Notes: generated by a model from the sequence alone, not told the origin. A stretch of 64,000 nucleotides of DNA from Bacteroidota bacterium (GCA_013390605.1 JACAUB010000001.1:267751-331750); one strand, 5' to 3'; positions 32,511 through 43,518 are shown, numbered from the stretch's first letter. Made by a program: numbers and translations.

Positions 32511-35101
32511 AAAAACTATTCTTAATTCTTTTTGCATTTACTACTTTTAATTATGTGTATGCACAATCTTTACGTGTAGAAAAAGATTTTGATAGTGGTT
32601 GGTTGTTTGCCCGCTATGGTCTACAAGCTGATGGTTCAAGAATTTCGGAGCCGGGGAAGTTTTCTTCGCTTTCTATTGCAGGATCTAATGAAAAAACGGG
32701 ATCGGCAAATATCTCGCAAAATGAGTCTGTCTCCCCAAAGGAAATTACATTTAGTGATTCAAAATGGCGAAAACTTAACCTGCCACACGATTGGGGAATC
32801 GAAGGGCCTTTCAGATCGGATCTGGACGGCAATACAGGAAAACTGCCCTGGCGTGGTATCGGTTGGTATCGAAAACATTTTACCATCTCTTCGGCTGAAA
32901 AAGGAAAACAGATTTATCTTGACTTTGATGGCGCAATGGCGAATGCTGAAGTGTGGCTGAATGGAAATAAGGTGGGAGAACGACCTTATGGATACAGCTC
33001 GTTCAGGGTGGATTTGACGCCGTTTATTCTCTTGAATAAAGACAATGTCATTGCTGTTCGATTGAATACAGAAAAGCTGGGTTCGCGGTGGTATCCGGGC
33101 GCCGGCATATACCGGCATGTGCGTTTGGTAGAAACAAATCGTATACATGTAGCACCGTGGGGCGTCTTTGTTTCCACTCCTGAAATAACGGCCGAATATG
33201 GCAAAGCGCAGATTGCTGTTACCATCACAAATAATACAACGAAGAACCCAGTGCAGATAAAATATGCTGTTGAGATTTTTGAATTGGATAGCAATGATAG
33301 AATCGGGGGAAAAGTTAGTTCAAGTAAGAAACAATTATTATACATCCAATCCAATCAACAAAGTTCAGGAATGTTGAACATGGAGATTACACATCCAAAA
33401 CGATGGAGTTTGGAAAACACAAATCGCTATCTGGCCCGTGTATCAGTATTTGCTGAAAATAAGTTGGTGGATATCTATGATACACCTTTCGGCTTTCGCA
33501 CTATTCAATTTACACACGATAACGGTTTCTTGTTGAACGGAAAACGAGTACAATTACAGGGAACTTGTAATCATCAGGATTTGGGTGCATTGGGTACAGC
33601 TATCAATATATACGCTTTAAAGAGGCAATTAACTCTTTTGAAAAATATGGGATGTAATGCCTTACGTACTTCACATAATCCACCTGCTCCAGAGTTGCTT
33701 ACACTCGCTGATAAAATGGGCTTTTTGGTGATGGATGAAGCATTTGATTGTTGGGAAGAGGGTAAAACTCCAGATGACTATGGGGCGCATTATAAACAAT
33801 GGCATAAGAAAGATCTGGAAATGTTGGTTCACAGGGACCGGAATCATCCATCGGTAATACTTTGGAGTACTGGAAATGAAGTGCCTGAACAATATTCCCC
33901 GGAGAAAGGAATTACAAGACACCTCACCGAGATTATTCATAGCTATGATACCACTCGTCCGGTAACTTTTGGTGCTTCCTGGCCTAGTAAGTCCGCATTC
34001 AACGGAACGGAACTGCAAGTAGATGTGCATGGCATGAACTATGCCTCGGGTAGCGCTTATGGAGGACCCAATTTGTATGGAGATTTTTTAAGCTTCAAGG
34101 GACATGAGCATTTATCTGGTTTTGGAAGTGAAACAAGTTCAACGATGAGTTCGAGAGGTGAATATTATCCCAAAAAATTCCAGGTATCCTCTTATGACTT
34201 AACCGAGCCAGGATGGGGATCGTTACCTGATGCGGAGTTCAAAGCCCTTGATAGATTTCCTGCCATCTGTGGAGAATTTGTGTGGACCGGTTTCGATTAT
34301 TTGGGCGAGCCGACTCCTTTTAACAGCGATGCAAGTATCTTGTTAAACCATGCAGCATTGAATAAGGAACAACTGGAGAAAGAAAAAGAGGAACTTGAGA
34401 AAATAGAAAAAAGTCGCCCTCCATCACGTAGTAGTTATTTTGGCATGATTGATCTGGCTGGTTTCCCAAAGGATCGTTATTATTTATATCAGTCCAGATG
34501 GCGTCCTGATTATCCTATGGTGCATATATTGCCACATTGGAATTTTCCAAACCGGATAGGTGAAATAACTCCCGTATTTATTTACACATCAGGTGATGAA
34601 GCTGAATTGTTTTTAAACGGTAAATCTCTTGGTAGAAAGAGGAAACAACCATTGGAATATCGTCTGTGTTGGAATGAAGTAAAATATGAGCCGGGGGAAT
34701 TAAAAGCGATTACTTATAAAAATGAAAAGGAATGGGCTACTACAACGGTAAAAACAACGGGTTCTCCTGTGAAGTTAACGTTGACGCTTGACAAAACTAC
34801 TGTTTGTTCAGATGGAACTGATCTCGTTTTTGTGACAATTGCAGTAACCGATAAAGAAGGAAATACAGTACCTGATGCGAATAATCTTATTAAGTGCCGA
34901 TTGAAGGGTGCCGGAGAAATAGTAGCTACTGATAATGGTGATGCAACTTGTTTTATTACATTTTCCAACCCGGTACGTCCTGCTTTTAACGGATTACTAT
35001 TAGCTATTGTGAAAGCAAAACTCAATGCAAAAGGCAGGCTGGAATTGATTGCCGAATCGGATGGACTGGAAACCGGCGTTGCCGAAATCAGGATTAAGTG
35101 A
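32507..35101 (+). CDS. glycoside hydrolase family 2 (beta-galactosidase-like)
   Basis: This 864-aa secreted enzyme has a signal peptide ending NYVYAQ. Next come a sugar-binding domain with LNLPHDWGIEGP and GIGWYRKHF (about 85-125), an Ig-like domain, and a TIM barrel. The acid/base is Glu458 in STGNEVPEQ and the nucleophile Glu590 in CGEFVWTGFDY. C-terminal DUF4982/Big-like domains follow. This layout is typical of Bacteroidota beta-galactosidases and beta-glucuronidases. The sequence alone does not fix the sugar. It overlaps the GH43 stop by 4 bp, so the three enzymes are one operon. Confidence 0.92.
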   Translation: MKKLFLILFAFTTFNYVYAQSLRVEKDFDSGWLFARYGLQADGSRISEPGKFSSLSIAGSNEKTGSANISQNESVSPKEITFSDSKWRKLNLPHDWGIEGPFRSDLDGNTGKLPWRGIGWYRKHFTISSAEKGKQIYLDFDGAMANAEVWLNGNKVGERPYGYSSFRVDLTPFILLNKDNVIAVRLNTEKLGSRWYPGAGIYRHVRLVETNRIHVAPWGVFVSTPEITAEYGKAQIAVTITNNTTKNPVQIKYAVEIFELDSNDRIGGKVSSSKKQLLYIQSNQQSSGMLNMEITHPKRWSLENTNRYLARVSVFAENKLVDIYDTPFGFRTIQFTHDNGFLLNGKRVQLQGTCNHQDLGALGTAINIYALKRQLTLLKNMGCNALRTSHNPPAPELLTLADKMGFLVMDEAFDCWEEGKTPDDYGAHYKQWHKKDLEMLVHRDRNHPSVILWSTGNEVPEQYSPEKGITRHLTEIIHSYDTTRPVTFGASWPSKSAFNGTELQVDVHGMNYASGSAYGGPNLYGDFLSFKGHEHLSGFGSETSSTMSSRGEYYPKKFQVSSYDLTEPGWGSLPDAEFKALDRFPAICGEFVWTGFDYLGEPTPFNSDASILLNHAALNKEQLEKEKEELEKIEKSRPPSRSSYFGMIDLAGFPKDRYYLYQSRWRPDYPMVHILPHWNFPNRIGEITPVFIYTSGDEAELFLNGKSLGRKRKQPLEYRLCWNEVKYEPGELKAITYKNEKEWATTTVKTTGSPVKLTLTLDKTTVCSDGTDLVFVTIAVTDKEGNTVPDANNLIKCRLKGAGEIVATDNGDATCFITFSNPVRPAFNGLLLAIVKAKLNAKGRLELIAESDGLETGVAEIRIK

Positions 35102-35177
35102 AATGGAAGATGTAAAAGGACAAATACAAAAGGTATAAAAGAATATAAAGTGGCAAACGATCTAAATATTTGAAAAA

Positions 35178-37649
35178 ATGAAAAAAAACTGGATCCTCTG
35201 GATTTCAATTGTGTTGATTTTCTCCCTAACCTCAGGCGCAAAAGAAAAAGTCGCTTTTGAAACAACTTATTTTAAAGTTGGGGTAGATAGTAAGGGATTC
35301 ATTAATAGTTTTATTGATAAGAAAACATCTCATGATTACTTTCCTTCAGTGAAGTCTGTGCCATTACTTTCGCTTTATAAGGATTCTACTTATATTTTGC
35401 CGGTATCATTCCACCCAAATCAAAAGAGCCAAAATGAGTTTTTTATAAAATATCAGAATGGCTCGCTGGCAACTATTCGTGTTGTTTCAAAAGGGGATTA
35501 CCTTCGTTTTGAATTAATTTCCCTTGAGCCTCGCAACGGCGTTGAAGCTGTTGTTTGGGGTCCTTACCCAACCTCAATTGATGAAAAAATAGGGGAAACT
35601 ATTTGCGTAGTTCGTGATCAGAAATATGCGATTGGTTTACAAGCTCTAAATATTAATACTATTGAAGGTTTACCTGATATTGATGATAGTGGATGTGTAA
35701 TCGATCCGCTTCCAGGTCAACGACTACCTGATTCTCTTAAAAATAAAATAGGTCAGAAAGTTGATGTGAATGTAAATGTTACAGGCGATATGCCTGATTA
35801 TGTCAGGATGTATCGGGGCAGTGCGGCAATAAAAAAACCTTATGGAAGTGAATTACGGCTATTTTCCAGAGATCGGAGGATTCCAAGAGTAATTAAAAAT
35901 TGGCAGGGCGATAAACGTTATTCACAATATGTTGAACCGATCGATGTCGATTTTGTCGGTTCATCAATTGCCCTGTTTGGTTGTCCTGTCTCTTCGACAC
36001 TTGATGTAATTGAAAAAATAGAGATGGGTGAAGGACTTCCTCATCCTATGCTGGATGGGGTGTGGCTTAAAAGGTCAACGATCCCGGGAGAGGCATATCT
36101 TTTAAATGAAGGAGATCCTAAGCAAAGTATAAAATATGCCAAAGCCTGTGGGTTCAAATTGATTCATATGGGAGATGTTTTTCAAAGTTGGGGCCATTTT
36201 GGGCTTTCTACCAAGAGATTTCCCAATGGAGCAGAGGATCTTCATAAAGCAACAGATTCTGCCCGGAAGGAGGGGATTTCGCTTGGTGTTCATACGCTTA
36301 CAATGTTTACAACAAAAAATGATCCTTATGTAACTCCTGTTCCCAGCGATAGTTTATGTAAAACCGGCAGTTCAATTCTTACAAAAGATATTGGTAAAGA
36401 TGATGATCTAATTTATATTAAAGATCCAGCTTATTTTAAAAATATGGGGAATACCCATACCGTTAAAATTGGTAAGGAACTGGTTAATTATCGTAAAGTT
36501 TCGACAGATGAACCCTGGCGACTTATAGATTGCAAGAGAGGACAATATGGTACTTCTGCTAGCGCACATATATCGGGTACAATGATTGATAAATTAACGA
36601 ATGATGATTATAGTGGATTCTATCCCGATATAAAACTTCAGGATGTCTATGCAAAAAGATTAGCTCAGGTTTGCAATGAAACAGGAATTGACCTGATGGA
36701 TTTTGATGGCTACGGGGGAGGCTCACCTACCGGGCATGAAAATTATGGTGCCGGGCGTTTTATTGAAATGTGGTATAAAAGCCTCGATAGATATCGGCTT
36801 ACTTGTGGGGCCGGCACTTTTCATTACTATTGGCACATATATGCTTTTATGAATTGGGGTGAACCATGGTATAATTCACTAAGGGAGAGTCAGGTAAATT
36901 ATCGCATTGAAAATCAACGATATTTTGACAGAAACCTGATGCCGGGTATGCTTGGTTGGTTTACGTTAAATCCTGAATTTCGACCAGAAGAAGTGGAATG
37001 GATACAGGCAAGAAGTGCCGCATTTAATGCAGGGTATCTGTTACGTGTGGACGAAAGCATAGAAAAGAACGGATATAAAGATCAGTTATTTGAAGAGATA
37101 AGGGAATGGCAGAAAGCAAGAAGAGTCAATGCCTTCTCTTTGGAACAAAAAGAACGAATGCAAAACCCAAAGAACGAATTCCACCTTGAAAAAGGAGGAG
37201 AAAACAGTTGGAATCTTTATCCTGTGAAGTTTAGCCGTGGTTACCTACATAAATTCAGGGATGTACAAACAGGTGAGCCTGTCGCTTCTAAATTTGCAGT
37301 AAATAATCCATATCAAGAACAACCTCTGCAGTTTTATATTACTGTTCAAGCTGTAGACAATGATCTGTCAGCTACAGTTTCGCATATCCAATTTAAGATT
37401 AACAATTATCAAACTATCGAATTGAACACTCCACTGAAAGCTGGTGATCGTGTATGTTGCGATGGGCAGAAAGTCTATTTATGCGATAAAACATGGAATA
37501 GGGTAAGTGTAATCAGTAATGATAAAATACCTGTTTGCGAAAATGGAAATGTCGAGATTGTAGTCACCAGCGAATTCAGCGGAAGTAAATCACCCAATCT
37601 TGGGATTGAGTTTAAATCAGTCGGAGTACTTGAAAAAGTAGGAAAATAA
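35178..37649 (+). CDS. large secreted protein, putative glycosidase of unrecognised family
   Basis: This 823-aa protein has a signal peptide (about 1-20). An N-terminal beta-sandwich (about 25-260) follows, and a middle region that looks like a TIM barrel. Barrel-strand-like blocks are GFKLIHMGDVF, GISLGVHTLTMF, IDLMDFDGYGGGSP and LMPGMLGWFTLN. The Asp pair in LMDFDGYGG is a candidate catalytic site, as in clan GH-D-type enzymes, but I cannot assign a family. The C-terminal 130 residues are a beta-domain. It lies 76 bp after GH2 in the same run, so it probably acts on the same glycan. Confidence 0.7.
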   Translation: MKKNWILWISIVLIFSLTSGAKEKVAFETTYFKVGVDSKGFINSFIDKKTSHDYFPSVKSVPLLSLYKDSTYILPVSFHPNQKSQNEFFIKYQNGSLATIRVVSKGDYLRFELISLEPRNGVEAVVWGPYPTSIDEKIGETICVVRDQKYAIGLQALNINTIEGLPDIDDSGCVIDPLPGQRLPDSLKNKIGQKVDVNVNVTGDMPDYVRMYRGSAAIKKPYGSELRLFSRDRRIPRVIKNWQGDKRYSQYVEPIDVDFVGSSIALFGCPVSSTLDVIEKIEMGEGLPHPMLDGVWLKRSTIPGEAYLLNEGDPKQSIKYAKACGFKLIHMGDVFQSWGHFGLSTKRFPNGAEDLHKATDSARKEGISLGVHTLTMFTTKNDPYVTPVPSDSLCKTGSSILTKDIGKDDDLIYIKDPAYFKNMGNTHTVKIGKELVNYRKVSTDEPWRLIDCKRGQYGTSASAHISGTMIDKLTNDDYSGFYPDIKLQDVYAKRLAQVCNETGIDLMDFDGYGGGSPTGHENYGAGRFIEMWYKSLDRYRLTCGAGTFHYYWHIYAFMNWGEPWYNSLRESQVNYRIENQRYFDRNLMPGMLGWFTLNPEFRPEEVEWIQARSAAFNAGYLLRVDESIEKNGYKDQLFEEIREWQKARRVNAFSLEQKERMQNPKNEFHLEKGGENSWNLYPVKFSRGYLHKFRDVQTGEPVASKFAVNNPYQEQPLQFYITVQAVDNDLSATVSHIQFKINNYQTIELNTPLKAGDRVCCDGQKVYLCDKTWNRVSVISNDKIPVCENGNVEIVVTSEFSGSKSPNLGIEFKSVGVLEKVGK

Positions 37650-37779
37650 AATGACGAAATAGGCATGTTCGTTTGCCACAAACCTGATTAAGAAGAACAG
37701 TGAAACTGTTAAGATTTTTGTTATGTTTCACGACTTTTGCTGGTACAGTAAAGATTATTAAAATTTAAGAACCATTTAC

Positions 37780-40176
37780 ATGCAACTTTTCTTTTCAAAA
37801 TTAGCACTCAGAGAATCAATAATATGTCTTATGTTTGGTTGCATACTGTTTGTGACAGAACCAACAAAGGCACAACTTGTCCACAATCCAGATACAGAAG
37901 GAACATGGTTGCCTGTTACTCAATCAAAAGGAGTTAATACTGATCCTGTAACGGCAACTGTTAATGAATTTTTGAAAAGTCTTAAAGGTAGTTTCCGGCC
38001 AATGCTTTGTAGGTATCAAGGTTCTAAGCTGATCGGTAGTAGACCATTTAAGTCAGGCAAAGTTGAGGACAACTCAAGTAAATGGTCTTGTGTTGTTGAA
38101 AGTACGGAGGTGCCTGATAAGAACGGAAAAGCAATAGATGTTACGTTAACTTTTAAACTTGTTGATGGTGCCGCTTTATCATCCGGAGTAGCTGCTGCAT
38201 TTGATTTTAGGCAGTGGAGTACTAATAATTATGTAATGATCCCGTCTTCCATTTACAATGGTAATCGAAATAAAATAGAATTACGAGGGTATTGCACCGG
38301 CTTTGATAAAGAGGATTTTTATAATAAAAATATACCGCAAATTACTACAGAACTACCTCAGTTATCTCCAATACCTGATGTTGTTTCAAAAATAGAAGTG
38401 AGTTCATGTAACACTGCCACTCCTGCTATGTGTTTTTTCAACAAGCAAAAAAAACATGCATTCATTGTCCTTACAGAACAAGGAATCCGTAAGAGTGAAA
38501 GTATTCTGGATAATGGTTTTATGATTGAAGAAAGCAAGGATCGTTCTCAGGCAACATTCGTTGTCAGTGCTCCTGGTGTACGAGAGCGTAAGCCTGAATT
38601 TATTGGGTTTGGAAGCAGTCTTGATCGTGGTATTGACTGGAAAGTTGGAGATGAAATAACTTTACGTTTACGTATATATTCTTTTACAACACCTGATATT
38701 CCCGGATTACTAGAGAAATTCATGACTGTCCGCAAAGCTGTTACTGGTCCAAACCACACACGTAATTTATTTCCTTTCAGTGAGATCACAAATATTATGA
38801 CGAAACAGATCGACAAAAGATGGCTTGATAAATCTGTTTATAAATACTATTGTCCTGAAAACTCTGATAAAGTTTGTATTGGTTGGATTGGAGGATTAAT
38901 GAATACTTTTCCAATGCTTGCGCTAAATGATAAAATGCATCGTGATAGGGTAATCAATACTTTTGACTTCGCGTTGCCTGCTATTGTGGGTAAATCTGGA
39001 TATTTTCTTGCTGCCATGAATCCCGATGGAAAAGCTAGTGGCAGAGATTGGTTCCCTAATCAGCCAATTGTATTGACCCGACAGAATGCCGACGCGCTGT
39101 TTTGGCTCATTAAACAATTTATGGTGCTTAAGGCGCAGGACAATGGTTCTGCTATTAAGCCTGAATGGGAACAATCTGTTAAGCAACTGGCTCAGGCGTT
39201 TGTGAAAACATGGAAAAAATATGGACAATGGGGCAATTATGTAAACCATGAAACAGGAGAAATAGCAATCTATAATACCACCAGTGGCGCTACAGCAATT
39301 GGTGGACTTGCTTTAGCATCGAAATGGTTTAATAATCTTGAGTTTATGAGCGTTGCTAAAGAAGCAGCCGAATATTATTATAAACAAGACTTTGTTCAGA
39401 AAGGCTTCACCTATGGCGCTTGTTCTGATATTTTACAGAATGCCGATTCAGAAACCGCAGCAGGACTAATGACTGCCTTAATGGCTTTATACGAAACAAC
39501 CAATGATAATAAATGGTTAGAGATGAGTCGTAATCTCGCTAACCTGGCAGCTACCTGGGTTGTCTCGTACGACTACGTACTACCAAAGGAAACCGAGCTT
39601 GCAAAATTAAATGCAAAACTTACAGGTGCGATTTGGGCCAGTACTCAAAATAAACATGGTGCACCCGGCTTTTGTACTTCATCAGGTGATCCGTTGTTTA
39701 AAATATTTAGAGCTACAGGCGATTATCGTTATGCTGAACTTATGCGTGATATTACCCATGCTTATGCTGAAGGAATAAAACCAAACGGAGCAATTACAGA
39801 ACGCCTCACATATTGTGATGCAGATAATCGTGGAAGTCGTGGTGGTGATGGTTTTGGTTCAACAGGCTGGAACGAATTGAATGGCATATTAATGGCATTG
39901 GAACTTCCCGGCATATACTTGCGTACTGATATGGATGAGTTTGTTATCTTCGATCATGTTGATGCGAAAGTTATTAAGCGTGATGCAGAAGCTGTAACGC
40001 TTAAGATCTCAAATACTACCAAATACGATGCCTCAGTTAGTATATTAGCTGAGAATGCAAAACAAGCAAGGTCCCCGCTTGGATACACATCATTTCTTAA
40101 ATATCCAAAGGTCGAAATGAAGAGCGGCGAAACCAAAACTGTTATAATTACTGTTGATGGAAAAATTCAAAATTAA
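37780..40176 (+). CDS. large secreted protein, six-hairpin-type (alpha/alpha) glycosidase-like, family not recognised
   Basis: This 798-aa protein has an N-terminal hydrophobic signal (about 13-32, ending PTKAQ), a beta-rich first half and a helical second half. The latter has regularly spaced helix pairs (FLAAMNPDGKASGRDWFPNQ, GYCSDILQNADSETAAGLM-like blocks), as in (alpha/alpha)6 enzymes. The final 70 residues are a small beta-domain. A glycoside hydrolase or polysaccharide lyase role is inferred from the fold impression and from position between carbohydrate genes. Acidic pairs such as GRDW are candidate active-site residues. Confidence 0.65.
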   Translation: MQLFFSKLALRESIICLMFGCILFVTEPTKAQLVHNPDTEGTWLPVTQSKGVNTDPVTATVNEFLKSLKGSFRPMLCRYQGSKLIGSRPFKSGKVEDNSSKWSCVVESTEVPDKNGKAIDVTLTFKLVDGAALSSGVAAAFDFRQWSTNNYVMIPSSIYNGNRNKIELRGYCTGFDKEDFYNKNIPQITTELPQLSPIPDVVSKIEVSSCNTATPAMCFFNKQKKHAFIVLTEQGIRKSESILDNGFMIEESKDRSQATFVVSAPGVRERKPEFIGFGSSLDRGIDWKVGDEITLRLRIYSFTTPDIPGLLEKFMTVRKAVTGPNHTRNLFPFSEITNIMTKQIDKRWLDKSVYKYYCPENSDKVCIGWIGGLMNTFPMLALNDKMHRDRVINTFDFALPAIVGKSGYFLAAMNPDGKASGRDWFPNQPIVLTRQNADALFWLIKQFMVLKAQDNGSAIKPEWEQSVKQLAQAFVKTWKKYGQWGNYVNHETGEIAIYNTTSGATAIGGLALASKWFNNLEFMSVAKEAAEYYYKQDFVQKGFTYGACSDILQNADSETAAGLMTALMALYETTNDNKWLEMSRNLANLAATWVVSYDYVLPKETELAKLNAKLTGAIWASTQNKHGAPGFCTSSGDPLFKIFRATGDYRYAELMRDITHAYAEGIKPNGAITERLTYCDADNRGSRGGDGFGSTGWNELNGILMALELPGIYLRTDMDEFVIFDHVDAKVIKRDAEAVTLKISNTTKYDASVSILAENAKQARSPLGYTSFLKYPKVEMKSGETKTVIITVDGKIQN

Positions 40177-40218
40177 GTTATTTCAAGAAATGTGTAAAAA
40201 ACAAAAAAGTATTTGCAA

Positions 40219-43197
40219 ATGAAACCAAAACTATATTTAGTCACAATACTCTTAATCAGTTTCCTTGATTTCCTACCTACTTTTGGTTTAAAAGCGAAGA
40301 TAGCAACGAATGAATATAGGCCTACAATAAAAAATGAAGCGAAAGCGGACTTGCCATTTCCAAGTGAAATGGAGTGTTTAGCCCAACCAGTCTATCGCTA
40401 CCGGACTGATGGGAAACCGGGTCGCGAAATTGTCCTTAACCTTAAAGGAGCAAAACTTTACGGCAAGGCACAAGTAGAAGTAAATGTTAACGGTAAAACG
40501 GAAATAACCTTGATTCCGGCAGCAGATAGTGGATATTCAGTTTATCATGTACTGCTTCCGGCTAATGTTGGAATGAAGCAGGAATCAGAAGTTACTCTAA
40601 TCCTGCGTCAGGGTAATAAAAAATTAAAAAAGACCATTAAAGTACCACCGATGCGATATTGGAATGTGTATGTCTACCCCCATTCACATGTGGATATCGG
40701 ATATACCAACACGCAGAAGAATGTCGAGATCTTGCATAAGACCAATATCATAGAGGGAATCAAACTCGCCGAAGCCACAAAGAACTATCCGGATGGAGCC
40801 CGTTACAGATGGAATCCTGAAGTTACATGGCCTTTGGAACGGTTATGGGAAACGATGCCTACACAACGGGAACACGTTCTGGAAGCCATACGAAATGGCT
40901 ATCTCTGCGTGGATGCCAGCTATTTAAACCTCAATACCAGCGTTTGCTCTGATGAAGAGTTGTTCCATATATTTAGTTTCAGCCGCGAAATGCAGAAACT
41001 CACAGGAAAACCAATGGATGCTTTCCAGCAAATGGACGTCCCTGGTATGTCGTGGGGACTGGTGCCCGTCATGGCACAGGAAGGTGTTCGCTACATCATG
41101 TCCTGGCCAAACAGCGACCGGGCAGGCAATGCGCACAAAGAAATTGACCAGCATCCCTTCTGGTGGATTGGTCCTGACGGCAAGTCCAAAGTGCTCTTTT
41201 TACAGCCCGGAGGTTATGCAAATAGTGGCAGCATGGAAAAAGGAGGGACTACCGGACGTCCTTGGTTTGGTCAACGTGACCCTGATAAGGTGCCCCCTGT
41301 AATCAAGACAGGTAGTGCTAATGTCAACTTCACGGATAAACTTTCAGGTATGGAAAATTCAAAATATCCTTACGATTTTCTAGTGCTCTCCTGGACCCTT
41401 TGGGATAACTGCCCGCTTGATGCAGACATACCTGATGCCGTCAGAAAATGGAACGAACAATACGTCTATCCACATCTCATCATCGCCGGTGGCCATGAAA
41501 TCATGGAAATGATCGAGAAGAAATATGGCAACCAACTCCCGGAGGTTAAAGGAGATTATACCGAATATTGGACAGATGGTTTAGGTACTGCAGCGGGTCT
41601 GACTGCCCTGAATCGCAATTCCAAAGAACGACTCACTCAAGCCGAAACCCTCTGGACAATGCTCCGTCCCGGAAAACCATCACCCCGAACCGAGTTTGAT
41701 GAGGCATGGCGTTATATTGCGCTTGGATCTGAACACACATGGTGTTCTGAAAATCCTTCAGAACCTTTCTTTCAGGATGCAATCTGGAAGGTCAAGCAGG
41801 ACTATTTTCGCCAGGCCAACGATCGCACGCAAGCTCTGTTCGATGATGCCTTAGCCCCTGCAACTGATAAATCTAATGGTGCACTCGGCCCACTGGAAGG
41901 TCCATCTGCCGGTGGCATTGCTGTCTTTAACACCCAGTCATGGAAACATGGTGGACTTGTGACATTGTCTCAAAAGGAAAGCCTGATTGGAGACCGGGTA
42001 ATTGACGAACATGGGAAGGATATTCCCTCCCAGCGCCTCTCGACAGGAGAGCTGGTCTTTTTGGCCTCTGATATTCCTGCTTTTGGATCGTGCCACTACC
42101 GTGTTGAGAAGGGCAAAAGTATTCTGGCTGATGGATGTAAAATCAAAGGCACTACACTTGAAAACAAGTATCTTCGCGTAAGCATCGACCCCATAACAGG
42201 CAATATCACTCATCTAGAAAACATTGCTTCCGGACGTAATTTTGTTGATGTAAAAGTGAACAGCGGGCTTAATGCTTTCCGTTGGATACCGGCTAACATT
42301 GACGCTCCTAAGGCTGATTCCAACATCGTTATTTCTACGGTGGAGTCTGGTCCTTTTGTTGTTGAATTGCGTGTTTTATCTCAGGGGACTGGTTGCCGAT
42401 CAATTAGTCGTAGCGTCCGCCTCATTGCTGGACAGCCTTGGGTAGAGATTACAAATGTAGTAGACAAGCTCCCTTTGGTTGCTAAAGATGGTATACACTT
42501 TGGCTTTGGTTTCGATATTCCTCAAGGGAGAACCCGTGTTGACATCCCATGGGGTGTTATGGAAATTGAAAAAGACCAGTGGGCACAGGGCAATCGTAAC
42601 TGGTTGGCTATGCAACGCTGGCTCGATATCTCAAATGATAAAGAAGGGGTCACCTGGTGCTCACTCGACAGCCCCCTCTTCGAATATGGAAATATTACAG
42701 CAAATATTTCAACGGGTTGGGGTGGCCGTGGCCCTTGGCTCAAGAAACTCGAACCTAGTTCTACTATTTATTCCTGGGTCATGAACAACCACTGGCATAC
42801 CAATTTCCCACTGACACAGGATGGCCCGGTTACTTTCCGTTATCGCATTCTCCCACACGAATCATATGATGTTAACGCTGCCAATCATTTCGGACTGGAG
42901 CAGTCGCAGCCACTGGCACATGTTACTGCCAATAACGATCCGGGAATTATTCCGCTGATTAGTGTGGACAATGAACATGTATGTATCACTATCCTCAAAC
43001 CAACCGAGGATGGCAAAGCCACTATAGTTCGTCTCCGCTCCCTATCGGATAAGTCCGAAACAGTGAAGCTCTCTTTTCCCGCTGGTTCACCAAAGTCAAT
43101 TCGTACCTGTACACTTGAAGAAATTCCAGAAGAAAAAGATGTAGAAATAGTCTCGCTACCTCCTTACGGATTGATTACGCTACGTGTGGAATTTTGA
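40219..43197 (+). CDS. glycoside hydrolase family 38-like alpha-mannosidase
   Basis: This is about 992 aa with an N-terminal signal (about 5-22). After a beta-domain, the catalytic barrel starts with YPHSHVDIGYTNTQ (His155, His157, Asp159, zinc ligands of the family). It continues with QMDVPGMSWG, where Asp273 is the likely nucleophile. Typical GH38 C-terminal beta-domains follow (LENKYLRVSIDPITG). Family members hydrolyse alpha-mannosidic bonds. The DVPG motif departs from the DPFG form of classical members, so the substrate may differ. ATG 40219 is preferred over the TTG six bases upstream. It is the last forward gene of the cluster, and two hairpins follow. Confidence 0.85.
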   Translation: MKPKLYLVTILLISFLDFLPTFGLKAKIATNEYRPTIKNEAKADLPFPSEMECLAQPVYRYRTDGKPGREIVLNLKGAKLYGKAQVEVNVNGKTEITLIPAADSGYSVYHVLLPANVGMKQESEVTLILRQGNKKLKKTIKVPPMRYWNVYVYPHSHVDIGYTNTQKNVEILHKTNIIEGIKLAEATKNYPDGARYRWNPEVTWPLERLWETMPTQREHVLEAIRNGYLCVDASYLNLNTSVCSDEELFHIFSFSREMQKLTGKPMDAFQQMDVPGMSWGLVPVMAQEGVRYIMSWPNSDRAGNAHKEIDQHPFWWIGPDGKSKVLFLQPGGYANSGSMEKGGTTGRPWFGQRDPDKVPPVIKTGSANVNFTDKLSGMENSKYPYDFLVLSWTLWDNCPLDADIPDAVRKWNEQYVYPHLIIAGGHEIMEMIEKKYGNQLPEVKGDYTEYWTDGLGTAAGLTALNRNSKERLTQAETLWTMLRPGKPSPRTEFDEAWRYIALGSEHTWCSENPSEPFFQDAIWKVKQDYFRQANDRTQALFDDALAPATDKSNGALGPLEGPSAGGIAVFNTQSWKHGGLVTLSQKESLIGDRVIDEHGKDIPSQRLSTGELVFLASDIPAFGSCHYRVEKGKSILADGCKIKGTTLENKYLRVSIDPITGNITHLENIASGRNFVDVKVNSGLNAFRWIPANIDAPKADSNIVISTVESGPFVVELRVLSQGTGCRSISRSVRLIAGQPWVEITNVVDKLPLVAKDGIHFGFGFDIPQGRTRVDIPWGVMEIEKDQWAQGNRNWLAMQRWLDISNDKEGVTWCSLDSPLFEYGNITANISTGWGGRGPWLKKLEPSSTIYSWVMNNHWHTNFPLTQDGPVTFRYRILPHESYDVNAANHFGLEQSQPLAHVTANNDPGIIPLISVDNEHVCITILKPTEDGKATIVRLRSLSDKSETVKLSFPAGSPKSIRTCTLEEIPEEKDVEIVSLPPYGLITLRVEF

Positions 43198-43432
43198 TTA
43201 GATTTTCACTGAGTATTTCTGACAATAATAATAAATAACTGGTAGAAGTTAAATATCCAATTCTTGAAAATGAGTCAACCATTTAGTTATTAATCTTAAT
43301 AGCTTGAATAAATAGTAGCGTTAAAAATGCAAGATTTGCGGTAATTTAATTCTTAAAGATTGACTGCTATTGTGAAAGTGAAAGTAAAAACCAATGCAAA
43401 AATACGTTAGAATTGATTGTTGAGTTCATAAA

Positions 43433-43468
43433 AAAACAGACCAGAAACCTAATGGTCCGGCCTGTTTT
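43433..43468. terminator. hairpin terminator between convergent units
   Basis: AAAACAG / CTGTTTT with inner CC/GG pairing forms a stem around CAGAAACCTAATGGTCC, with A and T runs on both sides. It could end the rightward GH cluster. The 43198-43432 stretch before it shows no gene. Confidence 0.6.
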
Positions 43469-43518
43469 CTTATGAGCTCAATAATCTTATTTTGAGTTAC
43501 TTGATTTGTATGGGCTCC

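Noticed and set aside
32589..33354. Overlapping long frames inside the GH2 gene on both strands
   Set aside because: Shadows of the GH2 coding sequence with no family motifs or starts.
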